Shown: positions 41,641 to 53,516, numbered from the stretch's first letter. The stretch: DNA of 53,774 nt from Fragilaria crotonensis (GCA_022925895.1 JAKSYS010000426.1:1-53774), one strand, 5' to 3'. Notes: generated from the sequence alone by a model not told the origin. Made by a program: numbers and translations.

Positions 41641-42243
41641 TTTAATGAAGCTTTGAAGCAGCAGAGAGGACTGGTAATTGCCATCAAATGTTACGCGAGA
41701 TGGTTTGACGAAACAAAGGAATCAAGATATGCAAAAATTCAGTACCACCTGTTCCCTGTAATTTCTCAACTATCAGTCCGATTCAGACGGTCAAGATATG
41801 CACAGCACCTACTATGTTAACGACTATGCTCTGCACGACGGTGATAGCGGTTTTTATTGAATCAGATGGGACACATGATTTATCCATAGGTTCAAAAGAC
41901 GTCATTGAATCAACAATCATCTTGCTGTAGAGTTTAGTAGTTCGTCTTTACATCTTTCTACCAGCAAAGACCACATATTTTTTCAACCGGAACTCATATG
42001 TGACATTCAAATTCCATGTCATTGCTCTTCTTGTTCTACTGTGACTTAAAGCAAACCCATACGTCCCAATGGGTTTAAGACCATGCCTAACACATTGGTG
42101 GTGTCAATTTTGACAGAATGCAACGGGAAGCCCCATTTCAGCATGAGCTGAAATGTTTTGTTCATGAATGATTTTGCATTAAATAATGACATAAATAGAA
42201 TAGAGGACACTAGTAACTAGGTGATTTCTTTCGAATCCTCCAG
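41641..42243. other. Unassigned sequence between transposon remnants
   Basis: A 65-codon plus frame at 41623-41820 is not recognised. No inverted ends, LTR or RNA gene are visible. Confidence 0.35.
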
Positions 42244-43335
42244 CCAGGTATAATCTGTGTACATATGTTGGCGGCGGGGTTATTGTGCGTGTATGTATGG
42301 CCGGTGAGGTATTAGCCCATTGCAACGGCCTCTTGAATCGCATGACAACATATCAAATTGGATTTCTTCCTGAAGATTGATTCTGGACGTTGCGTATTGT
42401 GGATCACAATCATGTTGTCCATCTAGACAAGGATGTATGATGGCCCGGACAATGCAACACCTATCAGGCATAACTGATATTGCTATCCTCTTCTAAGGCA
42501 TTCCATTCCCGGCTTAAGTGCAATGAATTCTGCACCAAAAAGACTGGTTTCGATTGTGGTTTGTTTCTTTGAAAAACCAAATAAAAGGCCCAATGTTGAG
42601 GTAGATGATATGCGAAGTTCGTGATCGTCTGCTTCATTTGTCGCCTGCATGGTCAGAGTCAACAAACACGCGGAGATCTACATTCTTCCCTCTCACCTTT
42701 AGTGCAGTCGGAGGATCGGCTTCTGTTACGTTACCGTAGAATTCTTTCCAAGAACTACATTCATCCTTAAACACGGACATGTCGGTTAAAGGGTACATCG
42801 GATCGTAGACAATACGTGCATTGTGTTGCTTCTCAGGGTAGTTGAACATGTGAAAGATGGCCTCAAGGTGACCGTCTTCTCGAGACATTTTCAGAAAGGA
42901 CGATAGTTTAGGTACTTTGGTGACCTTCTTGAGACAATTTTAGAAAGGATGATAGTTTAGGTACTTTGGTGATACTGTCAATACGGGCAAGTTCATTGCA
43001 AACAAACCAAAATTTGGCACTGATAGAATATCAACTGTTCGGAAGACAAAAGTGGTAAAAAAAACTAGTTCGGGTGCGTAATTCAAGGGAATCGGAGCCG
43101 TTCTTGCCCGTTGATCCCATTGTTGCAAGGGTACTAGTTTCAACAGTGATCATCTTTCACAATCTCAGCGGCAGCCTGAATGTATTTGCTCAAGCTCATG
43201 CCCCAGCAAACTACACCAATCGGCATTGTCATCGGACAAAGCTTACTAGCACCCAGGTAATCCTCAGGGTCTCCAATTGAGTTAGCTTTTGTTTTGAAAA
43301 AATGGTCAATCTCTTTCAGCCAGGTCTTTCATCCT
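42244..43335 (-). pseudogene. Ty1/copia retrotransposon fragment (RT C-terminus to RNase H)
   Basis: Read on the minus strand, LKEIDHFFKTKANSIGDPED, YLGASKL, TMPIGVVCWGMSLSKYIQ, HLEAIFHMFNYPEKQHNARI, VDLRVFVDSDHAGDK, SKKQTTIETSLFGAEFIALK and DNMIVIHNTQRPESIF...NLICYHA match diatom-type copia pol from the end of RT through RNase H to the pol terminus. Several frame changes and stops are present. No LTRs are found nearby, so this is an isolated 1.1-kb fragment facing the gypsy element. Confidence 0.85.
42892..42972. repeat. 49-bp tandem duplication inside the copia fragment
   Basis: AGAAAGGA[CT]GATAGTTTAGG followed by TACTTTGGTGA occurs at about 42893 and 42942. Confidence 0.7.
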
Positions 43336-43469
43336 GTATCATGTGCTGAATAATGCAAAACAAGAAATAGAAAAAATGAGTGAAGAACAGAAATAGTCCC
43401 TATGGCTGATAATTCTGGTGGAGACGGTTCAACAACAACCCGACAATCGAATATGGAAGGTTCTTTTGG

Positions 43470-46384
43470 ACCCAGGGTGTATGCATTTGTTTTTGAAAAG
43501 GAGTATACTACAAAAATGGGCCACCGCCAATTAACCTTCAAGAGAACAAAGGGCTATGACACTCAGAGGTTAAGCAATGTGCAATTCAAATGTAGTAGCG
43601 CTCCGGGAATCAACCCAACAGGAGCTTTCTTAATCTCTCCAAGCAAGTAAAGGAACACAAGGCTTGGGTCCATGACAACGACAGTGTTCGACATGATGCC
43701 ATTCTCGGTCATGATCTGAATGAAAAGTTGACATTTGTTACTCGGATGGTTCCATGAGAATGGAAGGACAAGTTGTGTTGATAAAACAGCAAGGAGAAAT
43801 GCCAACATTTTTAATCAGAAAATCTCGATTGACAAAGTAATTAAACAACATTTAAACCAAAGTCAGAAGATACAGTTACGATCTGCACTGTGGGGAAACG
43901 ACATCTTATTCAATGAACGATTGAAGAAGCAAGTACAGGGGAAAGAAACTTCATTTGGAACTGCAAGAGGACTCTCACCCTACAATACAATGAAAAAACA
44001 TTTCCTGTGCCACAGACGCAGACGGAGGTCTTCAAAATGGAGTGTGAACAATTGGTACTAAAGGAAGACGTCGTTGAACCCATTGGAGCATCAGAAGATG
44101 CTTGTCCTACTTTCATCATTCCAAAGAAAGATGGCACAGTGCCACGGTGCATGGGTCTCGGATTTTTGCGAGCTGAATCAGATGTTGAGGCTACGAGTGT
44201 ATCCATTGCCAAAAATGCAAGATGTGTTGCATCGGCAACCCAGTTACAAATTCTTCATGAAATTGACATTTTACTGTGCTGTTAAACATTCGAATCGGAC
44301 GACTTGAGTAAGAACTTGTGTGTTATTGTCACGCCCATTGGTATATTCTGCTACAGCAAGAATACCGATGAGTCTACCAGGCTCTGGAAAGATGCAGAGA
44401 ATCTTCCAGACATGCCAGAAGTCGAAGGTTTTCTTGACGGCATTGCAATTTTCGCAAATTGTTATGTTTCTCACATGCTTATTATAAAGTGTTTGACACT
44501 ACGACAAAATGGTTTTACAGTTAACCCTTTGAAGTGCAAGTCGGCTGTGCAAGAAATGGATTGACCGGGATACTGGTTGACAACGCAAGGGCTAAAGCGA
44601 GCATGGTCGAAAAAGTACGAGCGACGATACAGAAACTTGAGCCTTCAAATTACGCCTTCGAAAATATTAAACAACTCCGACATTTCATTCGTGCCGTCAA
44701 TTACTATCGCAACATGTGGCCTCAACAAGCTCATCGTTTGGCTACATCACTTACAAGTCTAACGGACAAATGACACTTCTAGATGACAGTGGAACCTCAA
44801 CAGGTATTTGAATGCATGAAAGTAGTACTTGCTTCCAATTGTATGCTAGTATGTTATCCTGATCACAGCTTACCTTTCCATATTGACACAGACACAAGTG
44901 ATTAGTATCAAATGGGTGCACTTATCATGCTTCAGAATCAACTGGTTGCATACTATTTTCCCCGCAAATTGAATCCAGCTCAACGCAACTAGCTACACTA
45001 CGATTGGAAAAGAACTACTTTCAGCTGTCGTTGAAGTGCTTCGCAAATTCTGCACAATGTTACATGGCTGTGATCTCACCATTCGCAAGGACCAGCACAT
45101 AAGCCTCACTTATTCCAAGTTAAACACTCAACGAGTGTTGGCGACTGCACATCAAAGATTATGGCCCAAAGTTTACGTACTATCTAGGGGCTACAATAAC
45201 AACCTCACTGAATTTCTGAGTCGACTTCCAATCGCGGAAGGGAAGGAGACTCCGGGACCTTACGGACCGGCGCAAGGTCACCAGAAGTTGCGGAACAGAA
45301 CAAGACTGACTCGATGTTTATCTTGGACAAACTTACTGGACCCGCTGACGTTTTTTCTGGTGAATATTATTCCACAGTATTCGATGACGCAGTGATATTC
45401 AGATTTAACAACGGAAGCGTATCGTGACTTACCCTTGGATAGAGGACCAAATCCAATTGACTACATGCATTTGGAGAATGAACAGCAACAAAGACACGAG
45501 GCATTACAACAACTGCTAGAATTTGACCCGACACGGGCGATAGATGTTGCAACGTTTTGGAACAACAGAGAGGGGCGTGCTATCACCCTCTGGGAACTCA
45601 CAACTTTCAAATCATTTTACTGGACGTCTTAGTTGAACAAACAATTTCTTGGTATTTTTGAATGCTGCAGTATTGGGAAGCGGATAATCTTCACTTGACA
45701 ATGGAGACACATTTTTATGCAATTGGTTCGAAATCACGCACACAAGAGATAGAAAAGAACTGCAGCAATAGTAGCCAGAAGTACAACTCATCAGGACAAG
45801 GTTAGGGACAGTTGGCCGCAAGAGAAACCCATGGGGCACAGCGATTGATAATATTGCTGGACATCGGGAAATTCTTTTGCCACGAGGTAATGACGTTTTG
45901 TGAATATCACGCTGCCTGCTAACAATGATTGACACGGTCACCAATTTGACAGAAATATTGAGAGTACCTAATACAATGACCACTAAAGCAGCACACTCAT
46001 TTGAAATGGGCTGGTTATTCAAATATCCACAACCAGTTTGGGTGATAGTACATGATCAAGGTACAGAGTTTATGGGGGAAGATTTTCAGGCACTCCTACG
46101 ACAATGGGAATTCCAAACGCAGCACCTATTGGAGTACGCAACCCTCAAATTAATGCCGTGTGTGAAAGAATGCATCAGGTGGTATTTAACAATTTGCGAA
46201 CCTTACCTCATACTAACCCTCCAGCACAGGAAATAATGAACGCGAAGGCGATGATTGACTACGCTCTACAAGTGGCAGTATATGCGATGAGAAGGACAGT
46301 GCATTGTTGGACATTGGGAATATTGCCTGGATAGCTAGCTAGTGTTTCAAAGAGATATGATTATGGAATTACCTCTTGCGGCTT
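43470..46384 (+). pseudogene. Ty3/gypsy retrotransposon, protease to integrase, interrupted at 46384
   Basis: Plus-strand order: a protease-like segment (HDAILGHDLNEKL near 43690); RT with CPTFIIPKKDGTVPR (44103 on), VSDFCELNQMLRLRVYPLPK, DVLHRQPSYKFFMKL, then SKNLCVIVTPIG and a FLDGIAIFA block where the active-site YxDD would be; RNase H (FHIDTDTSD near 44880, FPRKLNPAQRN); a linker (LDRGPNPIDYMHLENEQQQ); and an integrase core with VWVIVHDQGTEFMGEDFQAL and IGVRNPQINAVCERMHQVV. It has stops and frame changes throughout and is not functional. At 46384, inside MELPLAA near the integrase C-terminus, the tyrosine-recombinase element begins. The rest of the integrase resumes at 53253. Confidence 0.85.
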
Positions 46385-46534
46385 GGCATGTCCGAAGTTC
46401 GGGAAAGGGAGAGCAGTCGCCGTCAGACAGACGAACACGAGACACAGACAGACGAACACCCGGACACAACACAAGATGCGAATTGCTCACAATCCGGACG
46501 AACTCGAATCAACAAAGACACTACTCTAGTTAAT
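46385..46534 (+). repeat. Split direct repeat A1 (copy 2)
   Basis: GGCATGTCCGAAGTTCGGG...CTCTAGTTAAT; it runs straight into the unique TTTAATCTGGCC sequence, without the extra segment found in copy 1. Confidence 0.88.
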
Positions 46535-46598
46535 TTAATCTGGCCTCTTCCCTCAAACCACCAACCGACCGACGACTCGAACGACGAACGCAGATAGG

Positions 46599-49130
46599 AT
46601 GGCCGACATGTCGTCCCCTATGACGATGACGTCTACGTGGGAAGACGTCTTCCGTGCCCTTGACCAGTGGGAAGTGGTCCCGAAGCTCAACAGATTACAC
46701 ACGAAATCGAATTCGATTAATACGGAGTCTACAGGGTTTGTACACCTGTGTTCGCCGGACATCGCACACCTGATGGTAAACACGCACGGGACGATCCGTC
46801 TGTTCCACCACTTTCACCACGCGCCGACGACGGACTAAACGACGGAACGAACGCCCTATGGGCACTTCTCGGCGGCGGTGGATTCGCAGCCGCCATGGCG
46901 GTCGACACGAAACAGATCGTCAGAAGCCACGTTGGAACGCCTTACGATTGGTCCAAAATGCTCACGTGGAATTCTACGTCCGACGTACGAAGAGCGATTG
47001 AAGAATTGGTGGCGACGAGATCTTCGGTGTCAGGCGTCAGCGAGGCGCCGGACAGGCATCGGCGCCGGCGCGGGAGCCACCTCCTGTGGCAGCGACGAGG
47101 ACGCCCCAGAAGGCAGTGCCCCAAGAGGCAGATCCAAGTCGAGCAAACATACTAACGAGACTAACGACCAAGACAAGACGAGGCGACGCGGACGCTGACG
47201 ACACAGAAGACGTCACGGTCGTCGGTTTCACCATGAAACCGACAGTACCAGTTCCGGCGTTCATCGCGGCAGCCATCATGGAATCATACGTCACCGACCC
47301 TGAGGGTGGCCTGATGATAGTCAGGACCATCAAACAGAGGGCGAGTGAGGACCCGGACCCCGACCGGGCGTCGAGGTTGGCCGAAGCAGCGTCCTACGTA
47401 CCTCGATGGGTTCTCTGCGTTGCAGCGAGCACCAGAACCACTCACGGTCCAACAAAGTGGGGAGTGGCGGCTTCGTCAGCTTACTCTAGGCGAGCGGACG
47501 ACTGGGCGAAAGTCCTACACATGAAGTACCTGGCCGTGAAGGCTAAAAGCCTCATCAATCGGACGATCAGTCAGAAACGCCAGGGCGAGAGAACGACGCC
47601 ATCAGAAACTTGTCGAGCCTCCTCGAAAGACAGGTCGCTAGCGCAGTCGCGTCATCTCCTCAAATCCCGAAGACAGGATTCGACTCGTTCCCCGTCGACA
47701 AGCGGATGATCCTGTTCGTTTCGGAGAAGGGCCTTAGGGAGGACCCCAACTCGCCCCGTCAGACCTTCGCAGACATCCTAGCGCTCAGCAACGTGGCGTA
47801 CGTCAAAACCACATACACCATTTCTTGCGCAACACGAAAGGGAGGATGCATTCATCCCAATGGGTTTCTGCGCAGCCATTCGGACCGCATCCTTCTAGCG
47901 GCGCTTCGGACAGACCAGGAGCCTTCAGCCTTACTGCAGGCCCCAGGCTCGCACGATCGAACGCGACAGGCAGGGATGCTCGACCACGCAAGCACCCTTG
48001 TTCAAATGCAACTTAAGGCGACAGACACGACAACTGGATTCTCGGACAAAGACATCAAGAGCATGACGAAGCTCAATTTCACTATCAGCGTGATTTTCAC
48101 GAGCTCGCGCGACTACTCGAGAACATGGCGGGGGTGGCCGAGCTCCTCTTCGGCCCGCGGTCCCCGTTGACGCATATGTTGGACGAGTGGTGTCGTTTCC
48201 TGACGCGAGCAGTCGGATCGACCTTAGCGGCGTTACGACAGCTAGCTCACGAAGACAACTTCGGCCGCCTGTCGCCTCGGTTGGTTCATCGAGAAGCGCG
48301 CAACAATACTTGGTGTTGTGCGCAGGAGTGGAACACGAGGACGATATCAACCTGAATCTGCTAGACTTCCGTTCGACGCGTCAGCAACTGGAGGGCGGAG
48401 CCGCCGTCTTCCCCGCCTGCGACTTCTTGAAAGACAGGATGGGGTCGGGGCAGCGCTGCCGCGAAGGCGGAAGCCCCAGCGCATCAGGAGGGGCGGCGCA
48501 CGATCTGGACGAAAGGGACAACCAGCAGACGCTGTCACGAACCCGCAGCAGGACCTGTTCACGAAGGGCGCCAACGGCGTCTGGCAGGTCTTCCTCGATC
48601 ACGTGCGGGCAGGCCGCTCCGAACATGTGCTGCCGCTGGCACCAGACGGCAAGTGTGTCCGGGCTGCTTCCTGAGCGCTTCGCACGTCGCCCTTACGACC
48701 GAACAAACCGCGGCGTTAGGGCATGGATCGAACAATGCAGGGCGCGCATCACGCGACCCTCGTCCGACTCGACGCCGCCCAGCAAGAAAACGAAATTAGG
48801 ACCCTCTGCATCTGCTTACACTACAACTTTTTCGTCGCTCAGCCTTCCCGGTGGTCCTTTGATCACGAGGCAGCCCATCGCGAATTTCACAATCGACGAA
48901 CGACAGGGGACGCACCGCCTTTCCGCGACTCGCGCCAGCCGACCGATGGACCCATAGCGGGTCCGTCCATAGCAATCCCGGCTGCACAACCACGCCCGAC
49001 GGCAACGATCGCCACGCATGAGACATCGCTCGCGGCCGCGACACCGCCTCGCCCCGCCCGACCGCCCGACCGTCCGCCGCGGAGCTGACCGCCCCGGCAC
49101 TGCGAACGAGGACGTTCGTCTCACGTCACG
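46599..49130 (+). pseudogene. gag-like region, copy 2 (frameshifted)
   Basis: ATG 46599 opens the same MADMSSPMTMTSTWEDVF start as copy 1. Reading is continuous to NTESTGFVHLCSPDIAHLMV and HGTIRLFHHFHH, then shifts. Later blocks (MKPTVPVPAFIAAAIMESYV, EAASYVPRWVLCVAAST) lie in one 207-codon frame at 47086-47709. The Cys/His cluster is at about 48625-48690. Comparing both copies suggests a single long Gag of roughly 800 residues, most breaks being private to one copy. Confidence 0.65.
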
Positions 49131-49289
49131 ACTCCTGGACACCTCTGGGGTCCTAGGACCAACGGTAAGTCACTCGCCCTGGTTCCACTTCCGACGATAC
49201 CGCTTCCGAATGTCGACTCGCCTTTCCTTCCCGAACCTCGACTCGCCGATGCTCTGGCCAGCATCCTCGACGCCCCAGCCGACGACGCA

Positions 49290-51250
49290 CCCGACCGAAT
49301 TCCGCTTCGAATGGACTCACGAGGCGGCCGCTCACAACCTGGCAGTCCTCCGGCGCTACGCGCTGGACCTCGGGCAGCCGTGGACGCCCAACCGTTCAGC
49401 GCGGTGACACCCGGATCCGAATTTCGATCCGCCGCTCCTGGCGCCGCTCCTCTCCGCACACCCGCTCTGGTCGCGCTTCCAAGAGCGCATTTCAGACGGC
49501 GCGGATTTTCCCGCGAGATTTCCGACGCCGACCGCCTCGCCGACGTCCGCGACAACCTCGCCCGTGGCAATCACAAATCGGCCCGAGGCCACGAAGCGAA
49601 GTTGATATCAATGCTAAAGAAGAAGTGGAAAGGGGCTGGCAACTGCCCCTACCGAGCCGCTCTGGAATTAGAAGGCTGCGAGGTGGCGCCTTTGGGCATG
49701 GTGGCACAGACATCGATCGACGAGAAGGACAGACCATCGAGAAGCTAAGGCTCACACGACCAGTCATTCAACCCCAGCGGGATCCCAGGACGAAGCGTAA
49801 ACGACAGAGTGGACACGTCACAACTGACGACCGCACGATTTGGCAGGGCTTTCAGTCGACTGATGTACCACATCTCGTACCTCAGACAATTGTGGCCGAA
49901 AGAACCCATCCTCCTCACAAAGGTGGACTGCAAATCCGCCTACAGACGAATACACTTAAAGGCACGAACCGCCCTGAAGTCTTGCACTAGCATTGACGAC
50001 CTGCTCCTCGTGGCACTCAGGATGACTTTCGGAGGAGCACCAAACCCGTCCCAGTGGAGCGACGTGTCCGAAGTAATCACGGACCTTGCGAATGACCTCG
50101 TCAGGAGATCAGACTGGGACGAAGGTATTCCACTCGCCGCATCAACACTTGCTTGATTCTGACGAAGCCGTAGATAACGACGATGGAATGATCGACGGGT
50201 CGAGCGAATTCGGAGAAGCCGATTTCTTCGCTGTGAACTACCCGATCGCAAACGACGACGATCTACCCAGATTCGACTGTTACCTGGACGACATTTTGGG
50301 GCTTTCAACCCAAGAGACGCAGAAAAGAGCTCGGCAGCGATTCCCCTTGCATTGCACATAGTGGGAAGACCCCACAACGCAGAGAAACGAATCCTTTCCC
50401 AGAGACGACATCCTTGCCATCCCGAAGTTCCTGGCCGAGGCGAAACCATCTGAGCGGAAGATGATCTTGGGATGGCTGGTAGACACACGCCGCTTCACGG
50501 TCGCTCTGCCTGAGGACAAATACCACGCATGGACGAAAGTGATCGACAAGATCCTAGCGAACAGGCATGCGCACGTAACGACGCGATCTGGAAGACCCTC
50601 GGACGACTCAGCCACGCCGCATACGTCGTCCCGTACTCCAGGCATTTCATGGGGCGACTCTACAAGGCATGCGAGATCGAAACGAAGTGGAAAGACGAGA
50701 CTGACGAATCCCCAACGCGATGACCTGAGCCTTTGGAGGAGCTTCCTGCGAAGAGCGGCGCAAGGGATCTCCATCAACAGATTGGTCTGCAGGTGGCCGA
50801 CGCGAATCGTTCGGGTGGACGCTTGCCCGCAAGGGATAGGAGGATATGGTCTCCAAAGCGGGATTGCTTGGCGATACCAACTGCCCGAAGATCTAGCGGG
50901 ACGAGCGACACTTAATACGTTGGAGTTTCTAGCAGCCTTCGTGGGAATGGTAGTCGAATTCCGCGAAGGAAAAAGTGGTCGCCAGTCTCGGACGTCCTGC
51001 TAAGCCAAGGGGATAGCACCTCGGCCGCAGGGTGGCTGGCAAAGTCCAGCCGACGACAACTGTCCGCTTCACCTCACCATCGCGAGGAGTTTCGCTGATT
51101 TCTGTCTGACGCACGAGATCGACCACTACACTCAATGGTTCCCGGGGCGAGAGAACAAGGTGGCGGACATTTTATCGCGAGACTTCGCGCTCGACGACGA
51201 CGAGGTCACCTCGCTCATCAGGAAACATGGCTCACCCTTTGTCCCACAGA
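49290..51250 (+). pseudogene. Reverse transcriptase-RNase H, copy 2
   Basis: Same motif series as copy 1: TKVDCKSAYRRIHL (about 49917-49958), FGGAPNPSQWSDV (about 50028), CYLDDI (YLDD at 50281), MILGWLVDTRRFTVALPEDK (50461 on, intact here), LGRLSHAAYVVPYSRHFMGR (about 50600-50655), VDACPQGIGGYG (about 50818) and ENKVADILSRDFALDDDEV (51150 on). The uninterrupted LGWLVDTRRFTVALPEDKY segment is characteristic of the connection region in DIRS-type elements. Frame breaks lie at other sites than in copy 1, notably after RRSDWD near 50120 and near 50300. Confidence 0.85.
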
Positions 51251-52340
51251 ACTTCAGGATCATCCCCTTGCAGCCAGCCCTCATTTCGCAGATTGGAGAC
51301 TGGCTGCGTCTGCTGCCAAAACGCAGCTCTTGCCGACTCAACCCGCGCCAAGCGCAGCAGCAGCTGGAACTGCTACGCACGATTCCTCGAGCGAGTCGGA
51401 GTCGACCTCGACCCTTTTCTCCGCCGGTTCGGACGAAACGAAAGGACGGAAATCTTCGCGTGTTTCGCTGCCGCCCTTCGGGACGGACGGCTTCGCTCCA
51501 GACAGCCTGCGACAGATGGCAATGGAGCCATGTCCGTACCATTCGTGCCACCCTCGACGGTGTGGCTCAGACCTTCAGGCTTAACAAACTTGAGAGCCCA
51601 ATCCACGACTCCGCCGGACGCCTCGACCCCTTCTGGCTTTACAATTGAAGAAGTACGCGGACGACGACCCGGGTCGCACAACAACAAGCCATTCCTCTTG
51701 AAGTGATCAGGAAGGTGAGATCCTGGTCCAGGAACGAGTTGGACGTGGCAGTCGGACAACTGGTGGTCACGGCCTTTTTCTTCGCCATGAGGTCTTGCGA
51801 ATACTCCGACGTGGGAGGCGGCAGACGAACATCGGTAGTCAGAGTAGACGACGTTCGATTCAGGAAACAGGACGAGCGCTGACGACTTTCTCCTACGAAC
51901 AAACCCGAAATGCAGACGCCGTAACGATCACCTATCGACAACAAAGAACGGAGACAAAGGAGCGAAGGTGACGCAGCACAGGAACAACAACCCCGGTCAG
52001 GCAGACATATGTCCGGTACGGACACTTGCGGAATTGATTCACAGAATTAGAGGCTACGAACGACTTGGTCGGACGAACCCGAAGATAAACGCTTTCGTAT
52101 CGACAACATCGAACGAGCTCGAACACGTCTCTTCGAAAACGATCCTCGAACAGCTGAGGGCCGCGACAATACTATCGGAGAGGCTGGGACTCCAGGCCGA
52201 TCGAATCGGTACGCACTCGATTAGGTCGGGCGCGGCCATGGCAATGCACTTGGCAGGTGTGCCAAGCGAACGATACAGATGGTGGGCCGTTGGCGGAGCA
52301 GGACGTTCATGAGATACCTACGCATCCAAGTGCCAGACAC
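51250..52340 (+). pseudogene. Tyrosine recombinase, copy 2
   Basis: FFFAMRSCEYSD (about 51778-51813) holds box I Arg. IGTHSIRSGAAMAMHLAGVP holds the H-x-x-R pair in frame (His 52214, Arg 52223). VGRWRSRTFMRYLR holds the nucleophilic Tyr (52315) in another frame. The complete R..HxxR..Y set is encoded across both copies. Breaks near 51660, 51880, 51965 and 52290 prevent one reading frame as assembled. Confidence 0.85.
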
Positions 52341-52428
52341 CACGATCGGGGTCGCCACGCGCATGACGAATCGACAAACTTTCTTCACAGTCGCCCATGA
52401 TCCTGCGGACGAACGACAACCGGAAAAT

Positions 52429-52722
52429 GGCGGAAACCAGGTCGACTCACAACGACGCGACGGACCCCGCTAGATGAATATCACGGGACCGACCCCGCGA
52501 GACGAACCAGGAGAGAGACAAAACTATTAGGACCAGATTCCGATGCCATCTATTTAGTTCCACTAGCCTCGTGAACATGAAGGAGAATCCAGAAAACCAC
52601 ACACAGCAACACGAATCGACGCGACAGTACGCGAGACAGCGGTACGACGAAACCACTAGGCGGCCGACTCATCCGACTAAACGGACTTAGAGAAATGCGG
52701 ACAAGACTCGGAATTTATTTCG
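52429..52722 (+). repeat. Split direct repeat B1 (copy 2)
   Basis: 294 bp from GGCGGAAACCAGG to GAATTTATTTCG; differs from B2 (52958-53252) by a few small indels only. Confidence 0.88.
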
Positions 52723-52723
52723 T

Positions 52724-52869
52724 GGCATGTCCGAAGTTCGAAAGGAGAGCAGTCGCCGTCAATGAACGAACACGAGACACAGACAGACGAACACCCGGAC
52801 ACAACACAAGATGCGAATTGCTCACAATCCGGACGAACTCGAATCAACAAAGACACTACTCTAGTTAAT
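52724..52869 (+). repeat. Split direct repeat A2 (copy 2)
   Basis: GGCATGTCCGAAGTTCG...CTAGTTAAT, one T after B1. Confidence 0.88.
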
Positions 52870-52903
52870 CCCACCCACCCACACCTCCTCTCCTGGCCCG
52901 ATG

Positions 52904-52944
52904 CCTAGGTTCATCAGCGCCTCCGGCGCCGTTACCTCCTGGCC
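52904..52944. repeat. Linker hairpin (copy 2)
   Basis: Same CCTAGGTTCATC...GGCGCC...GTTACCTCC stem-loop as in copy 1, with CGG changed to CAG on the left arm. Confidence 0.65.
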
Positions 52945-52957
52945 ATGCACTGCATGG

Positions 52958-53252
52958 GGCGGAAACCAGGTCGACTCACAACGACGCGACGGACCCTAGA
53001 TGAATATCACGGGACCGACCCCGCGAGACGAACCAGGAGAGAGAGACAAAACTATTAGGACCAGATTCCGATGCCATCTATTTAGTTCCACTAGCCTCGT
53101 GAACATGAAGGAGAATCCAGAAAACCACACACAGCAACACACGAATCGACGCGACAGTACGCGAGACAGCGGTACGACGAAACCACTAGGCGGCCGACTC
53201 ATCCGACTAAACGGACTTAGAGAAATGCGGACAAGACTCGGAATTTATTTCG
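52958..53252 (+). repeat. Split direct repeat B2 (copy 2), right end of element
   Basis: Ends ...GGAATTTATTTCG at 53252; AACCATTTACG of the interrupted gypsy element follows at once. Confidence 0.88.
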
Positions 53253-53516
53253 AACCATTTACGATGGGAGAACTATAAAACTTTGACTATCAACCAGGAC
53301 AATGGTGACGGAACTAGTAACAAATCCGACTTAGCTAACTCACAAGAACGCGAACGAAAGGACCCTATCAAGTGGAACGAGTGCACTTCAACGGAATACT
53401 AACTATTCGGAGAACTGGCTGAAAATGCGATTGACCGCATTAATATACAGTATGTCCGACCCTTTTTATGGCCGCTGGGGACAACCACCAGGTCAGTGGA
53501 ACCTCACTTGGAGTGA
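53253..53516 (+). pseudogene. C-terminal remainder of the interrupted Ty3/gypsy integrase
   Basis: NFDYQPGQW near 53282, VERVHFNGILTIRRT around 53370-53414 and AIDRINIQYVRPFLW after 53427 (in two frames) match the integrase C-terminal module that should follow the core at 46104-46380. The frame ends with TGA at 53514-53516. A purine-rich stretch (GGAGTGAGGAGTAGG) overlaps the stop and could be the polypurine tract. Confidence 0.75.

Larger units (their letters stand above)
46385..53252 (+). mobile_element. Complete tyrosine-recombinase retrotransposon with split direct repeats, copy 2
   Basis: A 6,868-bp element with both ends defined by its insertion in a gypsy integrase. Layout: A1 (46385-46534), gag-like region, RT-RNase H, tyrosine recombinase, B1 (52429-52722), single T, A2 (52724-52869), linker hairpin, B2 (52958-53252). 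There is no LTR, DDE integrase, recognisable methyltransferase domain or target-site duplication. This A1-orfs-B1-A2-B2 plan is that of PAT/Ngaro-type members of the DIRS superfamily, in which reverse transcription is thought to use the B1-A2 region to rebuild a complete circle that the recombinase inserts. A few substitutions but many small indels separate it from copy 1. Confidence 0.9.
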
